Position numbers and translations under genes: made by a program. Of a stretch of DNA of 51,735 bases, positions 22,038 to 33,819 are shown in pieces. The notes under the pieces are model-generated. The model ran no database searches. It saw only the letters and a program-made list of their open reading frames with translations, and had not been told where the DNA came from. Positions within the stretch are counted from its first letter, which is position 1. Each line of letters begins with the position of its first letter. Source of the stretch: Triangularia verruculosa (Eukaryota > Ascomycota > Sordariomycetes > Sordariales > Podosporaceae); contig MU864050.1 of assembly GCA_033296885.1 (NCBI GenBank), positions 1-51,735 of the forward strand, given 5' to 3'.

Positions 22038-24156
22038 ATGGCTTCCTCAAGCACCGCAGCTACCTCGCTGGTGGTAAAGACGTCAAACCCTCTATCTTCG
22101 AAGGTTACAAGCGTTCTGTCATCATCTTATGCAGACACCGAGTTTCGAGAAGCGCTCGCATTGTTAGATGAACGGGGGATTGTCAACACACCCGAGACTC
22201 GTCGCCAACTCCGTCTCGACCTACAAAAAGAGGTAATCGATAGCAATGGCGAAATCATTGACGAATTCTCCAAAGTTTCCGACGTAAATTATCCCAACCG
22301 CAATCAGCAGTCAATGACCAGAATCACACAGTCGGCTAACTCGTTATCGACAGCAACTCCGCCGTATTGGTGCAACCATTGGAAGGCTCAACGAGAGTTT
22401 CAATGAGATGAAGAAGGAGATGGGTGCTGCGCACCAGGCAACATCATCCACTCTCGAGGAAACATCGCGTCTCATGACACAGAAGCAGCACCTTGAGCAA
22501 AAACAAACTCTGCTGAAAGCCTTCAAAAGTAGTTTCATTCTTTCCGACGATGAGACGGCCGCTCTCACACAGATGTCGGAGCCAGTCGATGATGTCTACT
22601 TTTCCACCCTCGCAAAAGCCAAGAAGATCACAAAAGACTGTGAGGTACTTCTTGGTTTTGAGAACCAGACTCTAGGCCTGGAGGTGATGGAGCTGGCCTC
22701 CAAGAATCTCAACCTGGGCTTTCAGAAACTCTACAAGTGGGTTCAGAAGGAATTCAAGACATTGAATCTTGAAAATCCACAGATCAGCTCCTCAATCCGA
22801 AGAGCTCTCAGGGTACTGGCTGAAAGACCGACTCTATTTCAGAATTGCCTCGATTATTTCGCCGAGGCTCGCGAGCATGTTCTGTCCGATTCATTCTACA
22901 CAGCATTGACTGGGAGTTCGGCATCGGGGGTTGAGAATACTTCCATCAAGCCGATCGAATTGGCAGCGCACGACACGCTGAGATATGTGGGAGATATGCT
23001 CGCATGGGTACATTCGGCTGCCGTGAGTGAGCGAGAGGCGCTCGAGGGCCTTTTTATCGGCGAAGCCGAGGAGATCAAGAGGGGTATCCAAGCTGGCAGA
23101 GAGAAGGAAATTTGGCGTCTCGCGGAAGAGGAAGGAGATAGTACAGGCGATTTCGATGCAGTCAAGACCTTGAACGAACTTGTCGACCGCGACGTCTCCG
23201 GAGCTGTTCGTATATTACGACAGAGGGTTGAACAAGTCATTCAGACAAACGAGGAAACGATCCTGGCTTACAAACTGGCCAACTTACTCAACTTCTATAA
23301 GAGTATGTTTTCGAAACTCCTGGGTTCGAGCTCCAGCTTGGTGGAATCTCTCGGGCTGCTTGAGGCCGAAGCTTTGCGGCAATTTCGGTCATTGGCTCGT
23401 GACCATGTTGCCGCCCTCCAAGGAGATTTCGCACAGACTCCCAAAGATGTTCGACCACCAGAATTCCTCTTCGAGGCGTTAGAACAGCTCAGTTCCATCA
23501 TGAAGACGTACGAAACGTCACTCGCCTCGTCTGACGAAAAGGAAGCCGACTTTGAAACAATCATGGTGGAAGCATTTGACCCGTTCACAATGGGATGCGC
23601 AACCATGGCGCAGGCGCTACCCCCTCCCGCCGATTCTGTCTTCCTCGTCAACTGCTTCCTTACAGCGCTGAACTCCTTGGGCCCGTTTGAGTTCACACAC
23701 GCGCGTACTTCTCAGTTGCAAGCCAAAATCGGAACAGAACGGTCACGTCTTGTGGAGAGCCAGTATCTATTTTTCCGTAAGGAATCTGGCCTAGATGCAC
23801 TCATCACAGCTCTCGGTGAGCTGGGAGATGCACCAGAAGACGTGGAGACGGTGTCATCGCTTGAAGCGGCACAAACGTCCGCACTCACACAAGCTGGTCA
23901 AGTCCTTGATGACTTCCTTCCCTCGGCGTTGATGGATGCCGTCGAAAAGCTCAAATACTTGCAGGATTCAAAGCTGGTTCAGGAGATAACCGAAGAGGCT
24001 GCTGAGAAATTTTGTGTGGACTTTGAGCATGTCGAGGAGATGCTGATGTTGGCGGATGAGTTGGCCGAACAGAAGCAGGGCGAAAGTGACGAGCCACAAA
24101 GCCTCCGGGCCTTGTTTCCACGAACCTCAGGAGAGATCCGGGTGTTGCTGTCGTAG
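22038..24156 (+). CDS. COG6: conserved oligomeric Golgi complex subunit 6
   Basis: Two exons (22038-22283, 22354-24156) give 682 residues, the family's usual size. The join FSKVSD to QLRRIGATIGRLNESF restores the coiled-coil N-terminal region. Recognisable COG6 segments include LLKAFKSSFILSDDE, GLEVMELASKNLNLGFQKLY and the C-terminal helical bundle with RTSGEIRVLLS at the end. COG6 belongs to lobe B of the eight-subunit COG tether, which docks retrograde vesicles at the Golgi and keeps glycosylation enzymes in place. In-frame sequence before the chosen ATG runs back to 21828 but lacks conserved residues; the ATG sits right before MASSSTAATS as in homologues. The gene is head-to-head with ATG9. 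Confidence 0.94.
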
Positions 24157-24587
24157 TTTGGCTTATATAATTAATTAATTGACTTGAAAACGACCTTGCG
24201 GGGTGCAGCAGTGGATGGTTCTCCCAGCGTCGACGTCACTGCCCCGCCGTTATCGTTGCGATAACGCGTTCGTTGCCGCAGGCAGTCCATAATCCCTGCC
24301 TCCCCGTTATCGACAAGCTCCAGCCCACTGCAGACCACTGCAAGCACGGCCTTTGATTGCGACTTGCACCTCGCGGACATTCCGCCCGTTGCTGGCCCAG
24401 CCCGTGGTGATCTGAATCCCAACTCCCAGATCTCAACCGCATCGATGAATCTACGACCCATGCATACAACGAGATTGTAAGCCTAGCGGACCAATCTGAC
24501 AACCGAAACCCGACCGATTTCAGATTCCCTCCTTTCTGCTGCGAAACCGCACCCGCGACGGGATGTTCATATTCAACAAACACCACC
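24157..24587. other. intergenic, promoter of MIT-AAA ATPase gene
   Basis: A 431-bp gap. It begins with the AT-rich TATATAATTAATTAATTGAC, a likely 3' end signal region of COG6, and contains an inverted repeat at 24248-24266. No protein is recognised. Confidence 0.5.
24248..24266. promoter_or_regulatory. inverted repeat CGTTATCG-TTG-CGATAACG
   Basis: Perfect 8-bp arms separated by three bases, 322 bp upstream of the ATPase start. A further single CGTTATCG occurs about 40 bp downstream (around 24305). The shared TTATCG core links it to the motifs upstream of COG6 and SGD1. Could be a factor site for a dimer; function is inference. Confidence 0.35.
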
Positions 24588-27239
24588 ATGTTTGGCAATA
24601 GAACTGCCAGTTCTGCCATGTCCATTTTGCAGAAGACGTACGATGAGAGTTATTTGACATGCTCCACTGCCGTTTACTATGAGAGCCAGGTGGGCCAAAT
24701 AGAACACTCTCTTCGCACGTATCCTGATCACCCGCAGCTGACGTCAATCGCAAATTCAGGGCAATGAGGACGAGGCTATGCGATGCTGGCGGCAAGCGCT
24801 GGAGCAGATCTACGACCCCCACGCCAACAGAATACTCCCCAACTTCAACCCTCGCTCGGAAACGGAGAAGGCGCTGGTCGAGAGTCTCCGGCAGTTAGAG
24901 CTGCAGTGTAAGGAACGAATCGACCTCCTCGAAGCCCTCCGTCTTTCTCGACTGTCAGCCCCTCCACATGACTCGTCATCCAGCAGTAGACCAAGCAAGT
25001 CCTCATCCGACTCTCAAGATGGCGGAACAGCTGGACACCAGGATAGAGGCTGGATTGGGAACGGGACGATCCCTGCCGTCAACTACACCGACCTGTCGCG
25101 GCCGAACACTTTGAGGCGATTCTCCTCTCAAACCAGGACATCCTCTTCTGACCAGATTGGTGTAAACGATCGCGGGCCACCATCTGGAAGTATACCGCCC
25201 CCACTACCTGCCCGAAAGCCGTTACCATCTACAGTCTCGATACCATCACCGGAAAAGAAGCCTTCAAGAACCTCTAGTCCTGAGCGACACACAATGCGCA
25301 CCACCCTACGGACAGGCACAAGAGATAAAACACCAAAGACCACTTTGCGACGGCACCCACCGAAATCGGCGGAGGTCCCAGTACCGAGCAAAGCAGCCAC
25401 CCTAGCCTGGGGTGCACTGGGTCAACGAGAAGGCACCGAACAGGCACCGGGAAGCAGCCCCATTCCACGTCCGCTCTCAAATACCCCCAGCCTTCCTGAA
25501 CAGTCACGAAGAAGCCTCGAGCTCGCTAGAAGGCATTGGGACAGCAATTCGAGAAGACTAGTGACACCTCGAACGAGAAGTCCTAACAAAGACACCGACA
25601 GCGCGCCCGCGACAGACCCAAGACACTCCGGGGAATATCCCTTTCCGCGAGCATCATCGATTTCAATTAGTGCAGCTTCAACCGCTCTCAATGCGTTGGC
25701 TCTCAAGGACAGCAACGACCGCCGTTCACCAGAAAGGGAGCATATCACAAGGTTGAGGACTGCGCCACCGGAAACTCCACGCAGTAGGGCGCAAAGAGAC
25801 ATTCTGAACAATGACCTGCATGGAAACGAAACGACGCCTGACAAATCCTTGACAAGAAAAACATCGTCGGACTCAGCTACGGTTTCCCGCAGGTCTGCTG
25901 GGCCTTCTCTATCATCGGCCCGAATGAAAGCCACCCCAACCCGTTCTGGCAGCATGAAGAAAACCCCACAGATGGGCATCAATAGCGACAGAGCCCGACC
26001 CAGGAGGAGTTCTTCGCCGGTGTTGTCTGAGAGCTCGTCCTCGTCATTTGAAACCCCCGCACGACGGCCGCCCGCACTTCAAAAACGTTCCACGGCGGAG
26101 CGGCAGAGGGAAGTATCACTTATTGTGGACTCAATCATTCAACCATCTGAAAGCTCGGAAGATGACGAACAGACCAAGGAGGCCAAATCGTGGAAAAAAC
26201 GAAAGGCAGAGCTGCTGAAGAAACTTCCGCCCGGCGTGGACGAGCACGCTGCGAAGCAGATCCTCAATGAAATCGTTGTCCAAGGAGATGAGGTTCACTG
26301 GAGCGATATTGCCGGGCTCGAGATCGCCAAGAATGCCCTTCGTGAGACTGTCGTTTATCCGTTTCTGCGACCCGACCTTTTCATGGGCTTGCGCGAGCCG
26401 GCAAGAGGAATGCTCTTGTTTGGGCCTCCGGGCACGGGAAAAACGATGCTGGCGAGAGCTGTTGCAACCGAGAGCAAATCGACCTTCTTTTCCATATCTG
26501 CCAGCAGCTTGACCAGTAAATATCTGGGAGAATCTGAGAAGCTTGTCAGGGCCCTGTTCAGTCTGGCCAAAGTACTGGCACCGAGCATCATTTTTGTCGA
26601 CGAGATCGATTCGCTTTTGTCGCAACGGTCAGGGTCCGGTGAGCACGAAGCCACCAGACGGATCAAGACGGAATTCCTGATTCAGTGGAGTGACCTTCAA
26701 CGTGCGGCAGCAGGCAGGGAGGTTGGCGAACGGGACAAGGAAAGGGGCGATGCGAATAGAGTGCTGGTTCTGGCTGCGACCAACCTGCCATGGGCGATTG
26801 ACGAGGCAGCCCGGAGACGGTTCGTGAGACGGCAGTATATACCGCTCCCCGAGGCGGAAACGCGGGCGGTGCAACTCAAGACCCTATTGAAACAACAGAC
26901 ACATACACTGACTGATGAAGACATTGATACATTGGTCACAATGACGGATGGTAAGTTAGCTCCTCTAGGCGCCCACTTCGCTCCCGGAGCTTGATGCTGA
27001 CGTTCTCCCCTCCATTAGGCTTCTCAGGTTCTGATATCACAGCACTGGCAAAAGATGCCGCCATGGGTCCTCTTCGGTCCCTTGGAGAGGCGTTGTTGCA
27101 CATGACTGAGAATGACATACGGCCAATTGGATTATCCGACTTTATTGCCAGCTTGGCTACCATCAGGCCAAGTGTAAGTAAGTCAGGTCTGAAGCAATAC
27201 GAGGATTGGGCGAGGGAGTTTGGAGAGCGTGGTGGATGA
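24588..27239 (+). CDS. MIT-domain AAA ATPase (Sap1/spastin/fidgetin-like, meiotic clade)
   Basis: Three exons (24588-24689, 24760-26950, 27019-27239) give 837 residues. The first, 34-codon exon was recovered because it completes the MIT-like helical hairpin (SILQKTYDESYLTCSTAVYY then GNEDEAMRCWRQALEQIYD). Residues about 100-510 are a disordered Ser/Pro/Arg-rich linker. The AAA module follows: VHWSDIAGLEIAKNALRETV, Walker A GPPGTGKT at 589-596, Walker B IIFVDEIDSLL from about 644, and the Arg-finger region ARRRFVRRQYIPLP. The C-terminus has GFSGSDITALAKDAAMGPLR. This is the clade of yeast Sap1/Yta6, spastin, katanin and Vps4; MIT domains bind ESCRT-III tails. Microtubule severing or ESCRT work cannot be separated from sequence. 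Intron 1 contains a palindromic TGACGTCA. Confidence 0.9.
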
Positions 27240-27747
27240 GAAATCCATTGGCAATAGAAGCATGCTCCCTGAAACATTTTTTTTTGATGCGAGACCCGAG
27301 CAGTTTTGGCCGTATGTTTGTTGTTTAGTTAAACGCATAGCTCAGGAGTTTTAGGGGGTTGTCGGCTGGTGGTAGGAAGGCGAGCATTTACATAGCAAAG
27401 CACTTGTCTGCTCTTCCAAGAAAGAAACAAGGTCCATTTTACAAGCCTACCAGAAATTGGGATTCCTCATCAGTTGAGACTGATCGGCGGTAGTAAATGT
27501 CTGTACTCTTCAAAATGCCTGGTATTTCCGCCGTCTGGTATATCTTGATACTACTACATAACGCTCCCACCCAAGATGCTATATATGTACAATGCCACAT
27601 GTGATTTTCATGTTCCTTCTTCAAATCGTACATCTTTTTTGACAGAGTCAAGCCGCCCTTTGACACCATCCCCGAAAACCCTATTTTTCTTTTCCCTTTC
27701 TTTGATCTAACCCCCATCATCTTTCCCCCCCTTTTTGGTCAACTCCC
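27240..27747. other. convergent intergenic region
   Basis: About 0.5 kb between the ends of the AAA ATPase (+) and uS17m (-). Contains T-rich and C-rich runs only. Confidence 0.5.
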
Positions 27748-28349
27748 TTACTTCTTAGACCCCAACCCATACTTCTTCTTCGTCCTCGACTCCATGATCA
27801 GCGCCTGCATCTTGAGCTCCCTCTCCGCCGTTGCGACCTCGGCCTGCGCTCTTTCGAGCGACTCCTTCACCCTGTTGGCGACGTCCCTCAGGTCCCTCCT
27901 CGCCTCCTTGGCCTCCCTCTTGGCCGCTTTGGCTTGTACGAGGTCCTCGGCGGTCGGGATGGGGGGGCGGGCGGAGATGGGGAGGCCGGCGCCGGGGGCG
28001 ATGATTTGCTTGACGACGTGGCGCTTGGATTTGGAGGTGCGCCAGCCGGGGGAGATGGCGACGACGTCGCCTTGGCGGAGGGAGTTTGCGGGGTCGTGGA
28101 CGAGGTAGGTTTTTGGGTCGTCGAAGTGCTGTTTTGGTGTTAGTTATAGGAGGATGGTGGGGGGATTGTTTGGCGGGGGAGATAGAAGAGGTGGCTGGAA
28201 CATACCTTCTTGAGGAAGTTATTCCACTTTAGCCCTCCCACGCGCACTTTGACCGTCTTGTCGATCAGCCCCGCGGTGACGACCACGCCGTGGATCTCCC
28301 TCATGGAGGTCAGCTGGGTCAGGTTTTTGGCTATTGTTGAGGAGGCCAT
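27748..28349 (-). CDS. mitochondrial small-subunit ribosomal protein uS17m
   Basis: Two minus-strand exons (28349-28206, 28128-27748) give 174 residues. The core fits the S17 OB-fold: REIHGVVVTAGLIDKTVKVR, LKWNNFLKKHFDDPKTYLVHD, LRQGDVVAISPGWRTSKSKRH and VVKQIIAPG. A charged helical extension follows (about 110-174, AKAAKREAKEARRDLRDVAN), usual for fungal mitochondrial S17 proteins. It would bind 15S/12S-type rRNA in the mitoribosome. The ATG at 28349 is preferred over one further upstream in the same frame, whose translation (Asn/Gly-rich) is not conserved-looking. The N-terminus is only mildly basic. This gene is the only true S17 in the window. Confidence 0.9.
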
Positions 28350-29036
28350 TTTGAAATTTGTGTGTCTGTTTAATGTGTTGTTGTTTCCCCCCGCCCCGAA
28401 AGCCAAATTGCTTCACAAATTTAAAGGTTCCTCCTCCCTTGTGAATTCGTTGAGCTCTCTAGGCTCTCAATATCACTTCTCGAAAGGATGTTGTTTTCGT
28501 CGGGTAAGGGGGGGTCGCTGGAAGTGTGAGGTGGTGGCTCGGGGGAATCGGGCGGATTGGCGGAGTCGCATGAGCTTCGAGAGTTCGCAAAACGAGGCTG
28601 TCGTCTCCCAAATTTTTGGCGGCTGCACTATCAAATGCTGGAGTGGAGGGAGAGGTTGACCGGGGTCCGGCCGGGTCCTGTCTGTTAAGCCCCTCCCCCA
28701 ACATGTGTGCCAAGACAATCTCTACGCACTGTGACGAAAACCTCAGCCTTGCCGTTGATGGAGCAAGCAAGCCCCTTTTTCGTTGACATGGTGAAAAAAG
28801 GGGGAATGCAAACAAACTTGAAAGGTTGATATTCTCGCAACCCAACACCTTCAACTCATGTCAGATCGGGAAGCGATGCAGACAGTGCTTGAATTGAAAG
28901 TTGATGTCTAGGAATTCATGCGATAATTCCGTCCAGCAAAAATAACAAAATTTAAATTCCACATCTCAAGCTGTTCGACATGCTCATCCACAACCATCTA
29001 TTTGCGCCAAAATTCCATCATAACACCCATTCACAT
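28350..29036. other. intergenic, uS17m promoter
   Basis: About 0.7 kb upstream of uS17m and downstream of the low-complexity gene. Short frames on the minus strand (28459-28854) show no conserved features. Confidence 0.5.
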
Positions 29037-30085
29037 TCATAATTGCACCTCCCCTTTACCATTATCAACTTTTCCACCACCCTTTCCTTCAGCAGCCACA
29101 ACCCCCGAGCCGTTCTTGCTACTCTTACCACCAGCACCATTGCCGCCCTCACCAGACCCCCCACTCCCCACAGCCTCCTTCACGCCCTCAATATTCCCTC
29201 TCCCCCTCACACTCCCAACCGGCGTCCCATTAGCACTCCTGCCACCCTTCCCCCCATCCACACTCTTCCCCTCCTTCAACCCATTATTCCCCCCCTCAAT
29301 CTCCTTCCCACTACTATCCTTCACCGCCCACCTAATACTCCCCCTCTCCTTCCCCCCAGCAGAACTAGCCGTACTCACAGTCCTCTTCCCCCCGTCCCCT
29401 CCCCCATCCACAACCCTATTACCACCACCACCACCATCAACAACATTATTCACCTCCCCACCAACCCCCTTATTCGCAACACTACTCTTCCTACTCACGC
29501 CCCCCTTAAGAATCCCATTCCCTACACCACCCTCCCCAACCCCGATCTCCTCCTTACCCTCCTCCTTATCCTCCTCCTCCAACTCCTTCTCTTTCTCCTT
29601 CTCCTCCTTAATCCCCACGCTCACCTCCCCGTGGCTATATCCCTGGTTATAAAACTGACTCGCCTTCCTCCCCAAGCTATGCTGGTTGTAGCCCGCGTTG
29701 CTCCTCGTAACAGCGCCCTGACTCTGGCTCCTGACCAAGCTCGGGTGGCGAGTGAGGCTCAAGCTTCGGCCCATGCCGCTGCTCTGGGCGGTAGACTCTC
29801 GGGTTCGACTCTGGTTCCGAGCCGGGGTCGGCATCGGCTGTCGGGTTTGGCTGCGAGCTCGGGTCGTTGTCGTGTCGCGGGTTTGGCTTTGGGAGCGTTT
29901 GTAGTCATATTTTTGCTCTGCTGCTGTCGTCCGGCGGTGGTTACGCTCATCTTGAGTTTCTAGATGCTGCTGTTGTTGCTGTTGTTTGATAGGCTGGGAT
30001 TTCGTTGGTGCCTGGGTCTGTTGCTGTTTAGTTGGCTGGGCTTGCGTTTGTGACTGGGTTTGGGTCTGATTCTGATTTGGTTGGT
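29037..30085 (-). CDS. hypothetical low-complexity protein (Gln/Thr-rich then Gly/Lys/Glu-rich), 5' end unresolved
   Basis: An open minus-strand frame of 349 codons ends with TGA at 29037. It begins after a convincing 3' splice site (branch TCTAAC, then TTTCACGTCTAG before 30085), so an upstream exon is expected but not found with confidence; without it the first ATG is at 29834 (265 residues). The protein starts QPNQNQTQTQSQTQ, has a run of Gln, a Ser/Arg segment with SLSLTRHPSLVRSQSQ and GRKASQFYNQGYSHG, an acidic EK-rich stretch and a long Gly/Lys/Asn tail. I know no family. Codons end almost only in G or T, like the second half of the MFS gene. The opposite strand also has a proline-rich open frame; the minus frame is preferred because its Ser/Arg and FYNQGY segments look like protein. 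Confidence 0.45.
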
Positions 30086-30451
30086 CTAGACGTGAAATGA
30101 CGAGTTAGAAAAATCCCGTCATCTAAGTTGGGTCACGGCTGATGGTTTCGTCGTGTGCTGAGATACGAGGCAGAGGGAACCAATCTGGTGAGAGCCAAAA
30201 AGCCAAAAAGACATATGCATGATATAAACAAAAAGCCAGCTTGCTATGCAATAGGAACAACGAAGCCAGAACCCAAAAAACAAATAGCATGCAAATCATA
30301 AACCAATCCACTAAGCCATCAACCAGAGCCAACCAAACTCGCTCGCTTGCTTTGCTTCAGAACAAAAATGACAGCCAAAAAGAGGGGACCAGAAGGGGCA
30401 GGCAGTGTGTGCTAGGTGGTGTGGCGTAATCAACTTGCAGGAGAGTCAAGA
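30086..30451. other. short intergenic, VAC14 3' end and possible first exon of the 29-kb gene
   Basis: T-rich on the minus strand. A minus-strand frame (ATG near 30300) encodes hydrophobic residues and has GT sites in the correct phase to join 30085, but nothing confirms it as coding. Confidence 0.35.
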
Positions 30452-33400
30452 TCAGGGGTTCCGCTTGCCTCGCCCAGCCACCGAAAACCTCCCCAGCTGT
30501 CTCCCCAAACCAGTTCTGGACTTGGGCGGCGGATCCGGCTTCGGCGCAGCCGAGTTCGCGTTGTTCGCTCCGCCGGCCGGAGAGTCCCTGCCACCACCCG
30601 CTGTCCTTGTAGGTCCTGAAGTTCCGCCGTCTCTTCCTGTTGCCTGCTTCATGTCCCCTGTTCCATCACCTCCGCTTATCCTAAGATCTCCCACCCCAAA
30701 AGGAGAGTCGTCCATGTCTGCTCCTAATCTTTGTAGGCGCCGTGCTCTTTCTTGGACTGTTCGGAATTTCTCCAACAGTTCACCCCAGCGAATGATACCC
30801 TCTTCTCGGCCTTTGAGTCGGTTCGGGCGATCAAATGAGGGAACCGAGGGGGTCGTCGCGTTGCTATTGGCATTTTGTAAGCAAGTGGAGCTAGATATAA
30901 TACAAGAGGGTGGACATACGGTCTCGGCGTGATATGCAAATACCCAATCGAACTAACGCTGTTCAGCCGGTTCTTCAGTGCCGCGAATGCCGATGACTGT
31001 GGAAGGAGCATAAGGAGCCCGTATAAGCACTTGTACAGGTGTGGATATTTCTCTGGCTCCAAAAGCTGGAGCCGAAGGTCTGTTTTCGAAAGTTAATCAA
31101 CCGTTTCACAGATGAACACAGAAGAATCAGGGCCAAGCATACATGTGAAGACTGGTGACTCCAGAAGTTGCACCAACTTATCGATTTGGATCAAGATGTT
31201 GACCGTCATTTCAAGCTCAGCACTACACGAAGGTCAGCAGCTGTCGTTGTGGCGGCAATGTCAAGGAACATACAAGATCTGCAAAAGATTATATGCCTGC
31301 TCGTATGCTTGGGCCAGCAGACACAACGAGAATGTCGCCACAGCGTTATAACACCACGATCTGAACAGCGCGACGAAGAATGTTTGCCCATCCTATAACC
31401 TTGATTAGCATACGGCCTCATTCAACAGCTGGAATACGCACCTTGGTCTCCAGGTTCCTCAAACGCTTCCTCAGCTCCGCCAACTCGGGCGCAGTGATGA
31501 GGTTGTTGTTCAAATTCTGCACCATGATACTGGCAAACTCGACATCTTCCTCCTTCTCGATACAATCTGCGAGCGTCCGATATATCCGTTCCGCACTCAA
31601 ACTGGTACAAAGCTGTCGGATGATCAAGTTACCTCTCGTCTCAAGAAGCTTTCTGTCTGTTGAGAATAGCTGCAGCAGGTTTACCATAAAGTTGGTGAAG
31701 TAATCGTCCTCGCTGTTCCTCGATATTTGAGAAAGCAGCTGCAAGTCCTTGGTGACAACTGCTTCCGCGGGATCCGAGAGGGTCTTCAGCAGTGCAGGAA
31801 AGGTCCCGTCGTTGAACGCAAGCACCTTCCTTGGCGCCTTGCGGTGCAACATGATGAGCCACGTCAAGGCAGCAACTCTGGTGGCCTCGTGGTCGTTCAA
31901 GAACAGCAGGGTAAGTGAGTTCACTGCGGCGGCATAGTCAAGGTCGGCTTGGGGTTGGGCCCCGGATGTTCCTGGAGTAGGTGTCCGTGGAAGAGGCTTT
32001 CCTGTGGCTGGAGTGGGACTCCGGATCTCGAGTTCTCTCGAGCTGGAGAGCGACGCTCGGGCGCTTGCAGTTCCGTCCTGGCGATCGCCATGTGCTCGCG
32101 CCAAATTATTCGGGACAGCGGCTAGCTCAGCGTCGTCAGAAAGCGACACCACGTAATCCATCAGCGAGGTGTTGACTCTAGCGGCGGCCTGACGGATCGA
32201 TTCCACACCACTGGCCATGGCCGGTAAGAGATGGGCTAGGATTTTGGGCGTAAACGGAAGCACCTCCTCTGGACAAATGTCGAGGAATTCGACAATCCAT
32301 CGGAGCGACTCCAGCAGTCCGTCCTCTTCTGATTGGGAGGGGAGATTAGCAGTCTTTTGGTGACTGTCGGCGTAGGGCGGCTTACCCAGCGGTGAGTCAA
32401 GTGTGGCAGTCAGAATCTCCAGAATCGCCTTGTGGTTGATCTGCACGTCTTGGCCCGGAACCCAGTCATCCTCGCTATCCAGCTCCTCCTCGTCGGCAGC
32501 CGTTTCGGAATCCACCTCGTCGCCTTCTTCGAGAGGGGGGCGCACGCTCCCGCTCTCGAACGAGTCCTCTCTTTTGCGCTTCCCCTCTCCTTTGGACCTT
32601 TTACTCTCGGCGATCCCCTTCTTAATGCGAGCTATCCGCTTAATCTCGTTGAGAAACTTATCCAAGCAGCCCTGGGTAGCCACGTGAACGTCTCGGTTGG
32701 GGTCACTCAAGAATCGCAACAGCCCACCAAGAAACTCGGGCAGGAATGTGACAAGCTCCAGGTCTGGAATAGAGTCCAGGAGAATGATCCAGCCCACGAG
32801 GAAGGTCCGTGTGAAGGGGTTGATGGCGTAGATGCGGTCACGAAGAAGGGGTATGAACTTCTTCAATGAGAAAGCCGTTGGCAGCTCCACCCCGTCATCC
32901 AGAACGTCCTTATCGTCCTCTTGGTACGGCGGCGGCTGTTCCAAGACGGAAACGTAGGTCGCTGCGGATTCTGACACGATATCCTTGATTAGACGATCAA
33001 GCAACTCGGCGCCGTTCTTTACTGATAGTTCTGAATCGGCACCAAGCTAAAAGAAGATGCGGATAAGAAGGTGAGACAAGAACTTGCGGGATAAAGGAGA
33101 ATAATGTGAGATGGCCTACCTTGCAGAGAGCATCAAAGATGTGGTTGAAATAGATCAAGATCTCGCCCTTTGCGACCTTGGCAATGTTATACATGGCCTC
33201 GCAGGCATAGTATCGGACCCGTGCGTCTTGGTCGGTGAAGCAGGCTAGGACCGGTGGGACAATGACCTCGAGGTATTTTGGAAGCTCCTGTTGGCAACAA
33301 ACGGAAGGGCAACCACGGGTAAGTAAGAGCTCGGTAGCACATGGAGGTCATGTCATGCCACCCAACCAGTGTGACAGTGGAGGGGAGACGAGAGATGGCA

Positions 33401-33819
33401 GGAGATCAAATGAGATGATAACATACAGAGCCAAGTGCGATGGCAGCAGCGGCCAGGCCGATCAAGCCTCCATTGCGGGCATGGGGCTGGTGGACAGCGT
33501 AGGCATAGTCGTTGCACAGCTGGTCGAGAATGGCCTCGACTTTGGCATCATCTTTGGCGGCGACTACCTCGCGGATGAGGCGCTCGAGGCTGTGTGGGAG
33601 TAGGTGTAAGTTACATTCATCCTTTTGCTGAAGTCATTGTCGAATCAGGGGTAGGGTTGGGGAAAGGGGGGCTGTTGGCCTGCAGCTGGGCGGGCCCGCC
33701 TATGCAGCCTGTGTATGCAATGTGTATGAAGACATGTAAAAAAAAACATACTCTAGAGCGCCAGCCTTGCGCTTATCATAAAGCTTGTCGTTCAAGGCGC
33801 GCTGGATGGAGGCATCCAT
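30452..33819 (-). CDS. VAC14: Vac14, scaffold of the PI(3,5)P2 kinase/phosphatase complex
   Basis: Eight minus-strand exons: 33819-33752, 33589-33427, 33287-33120, 33046-31442, 31392-31274, 31222-31143, 31079-30920 and 30863-30452, giving 924 residues in frame. The N-terminus (SIQRALNDKLYDKRKAGAL, VRYYACEAMYNIAKVAKGEI) and HEAT-repeat core (FTRTFLVGWIILLDSIPDLE, DPNRDVHVATQGCLDKFLNE) are typical Vac14. So is the C-terminal block (FVALFRSWCYNAVATFSLCL, LLAQAYEQAYNLLQI, LEPEKYPHLYKCLYGLLMLL, RPNRLKGREEGIIRWGELLE). Vac14 binds Fab1/PIKfyve and Fig4 on the vacuole to control PI(3,5)P2. An acidic Lys/Glu-rich insert lies at about 175-230. The last 90 residues are a Gly/Pro-rich, probably disordered fungal extension. 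Confidence 0.95.

Noticed and set aside
29002..29963. Pro/Thr-rich plus-strand frames
   Set aside because: Composed of simple C-rich codons; the opposite strand has more protein-like sequence and a proper splice acceptor.
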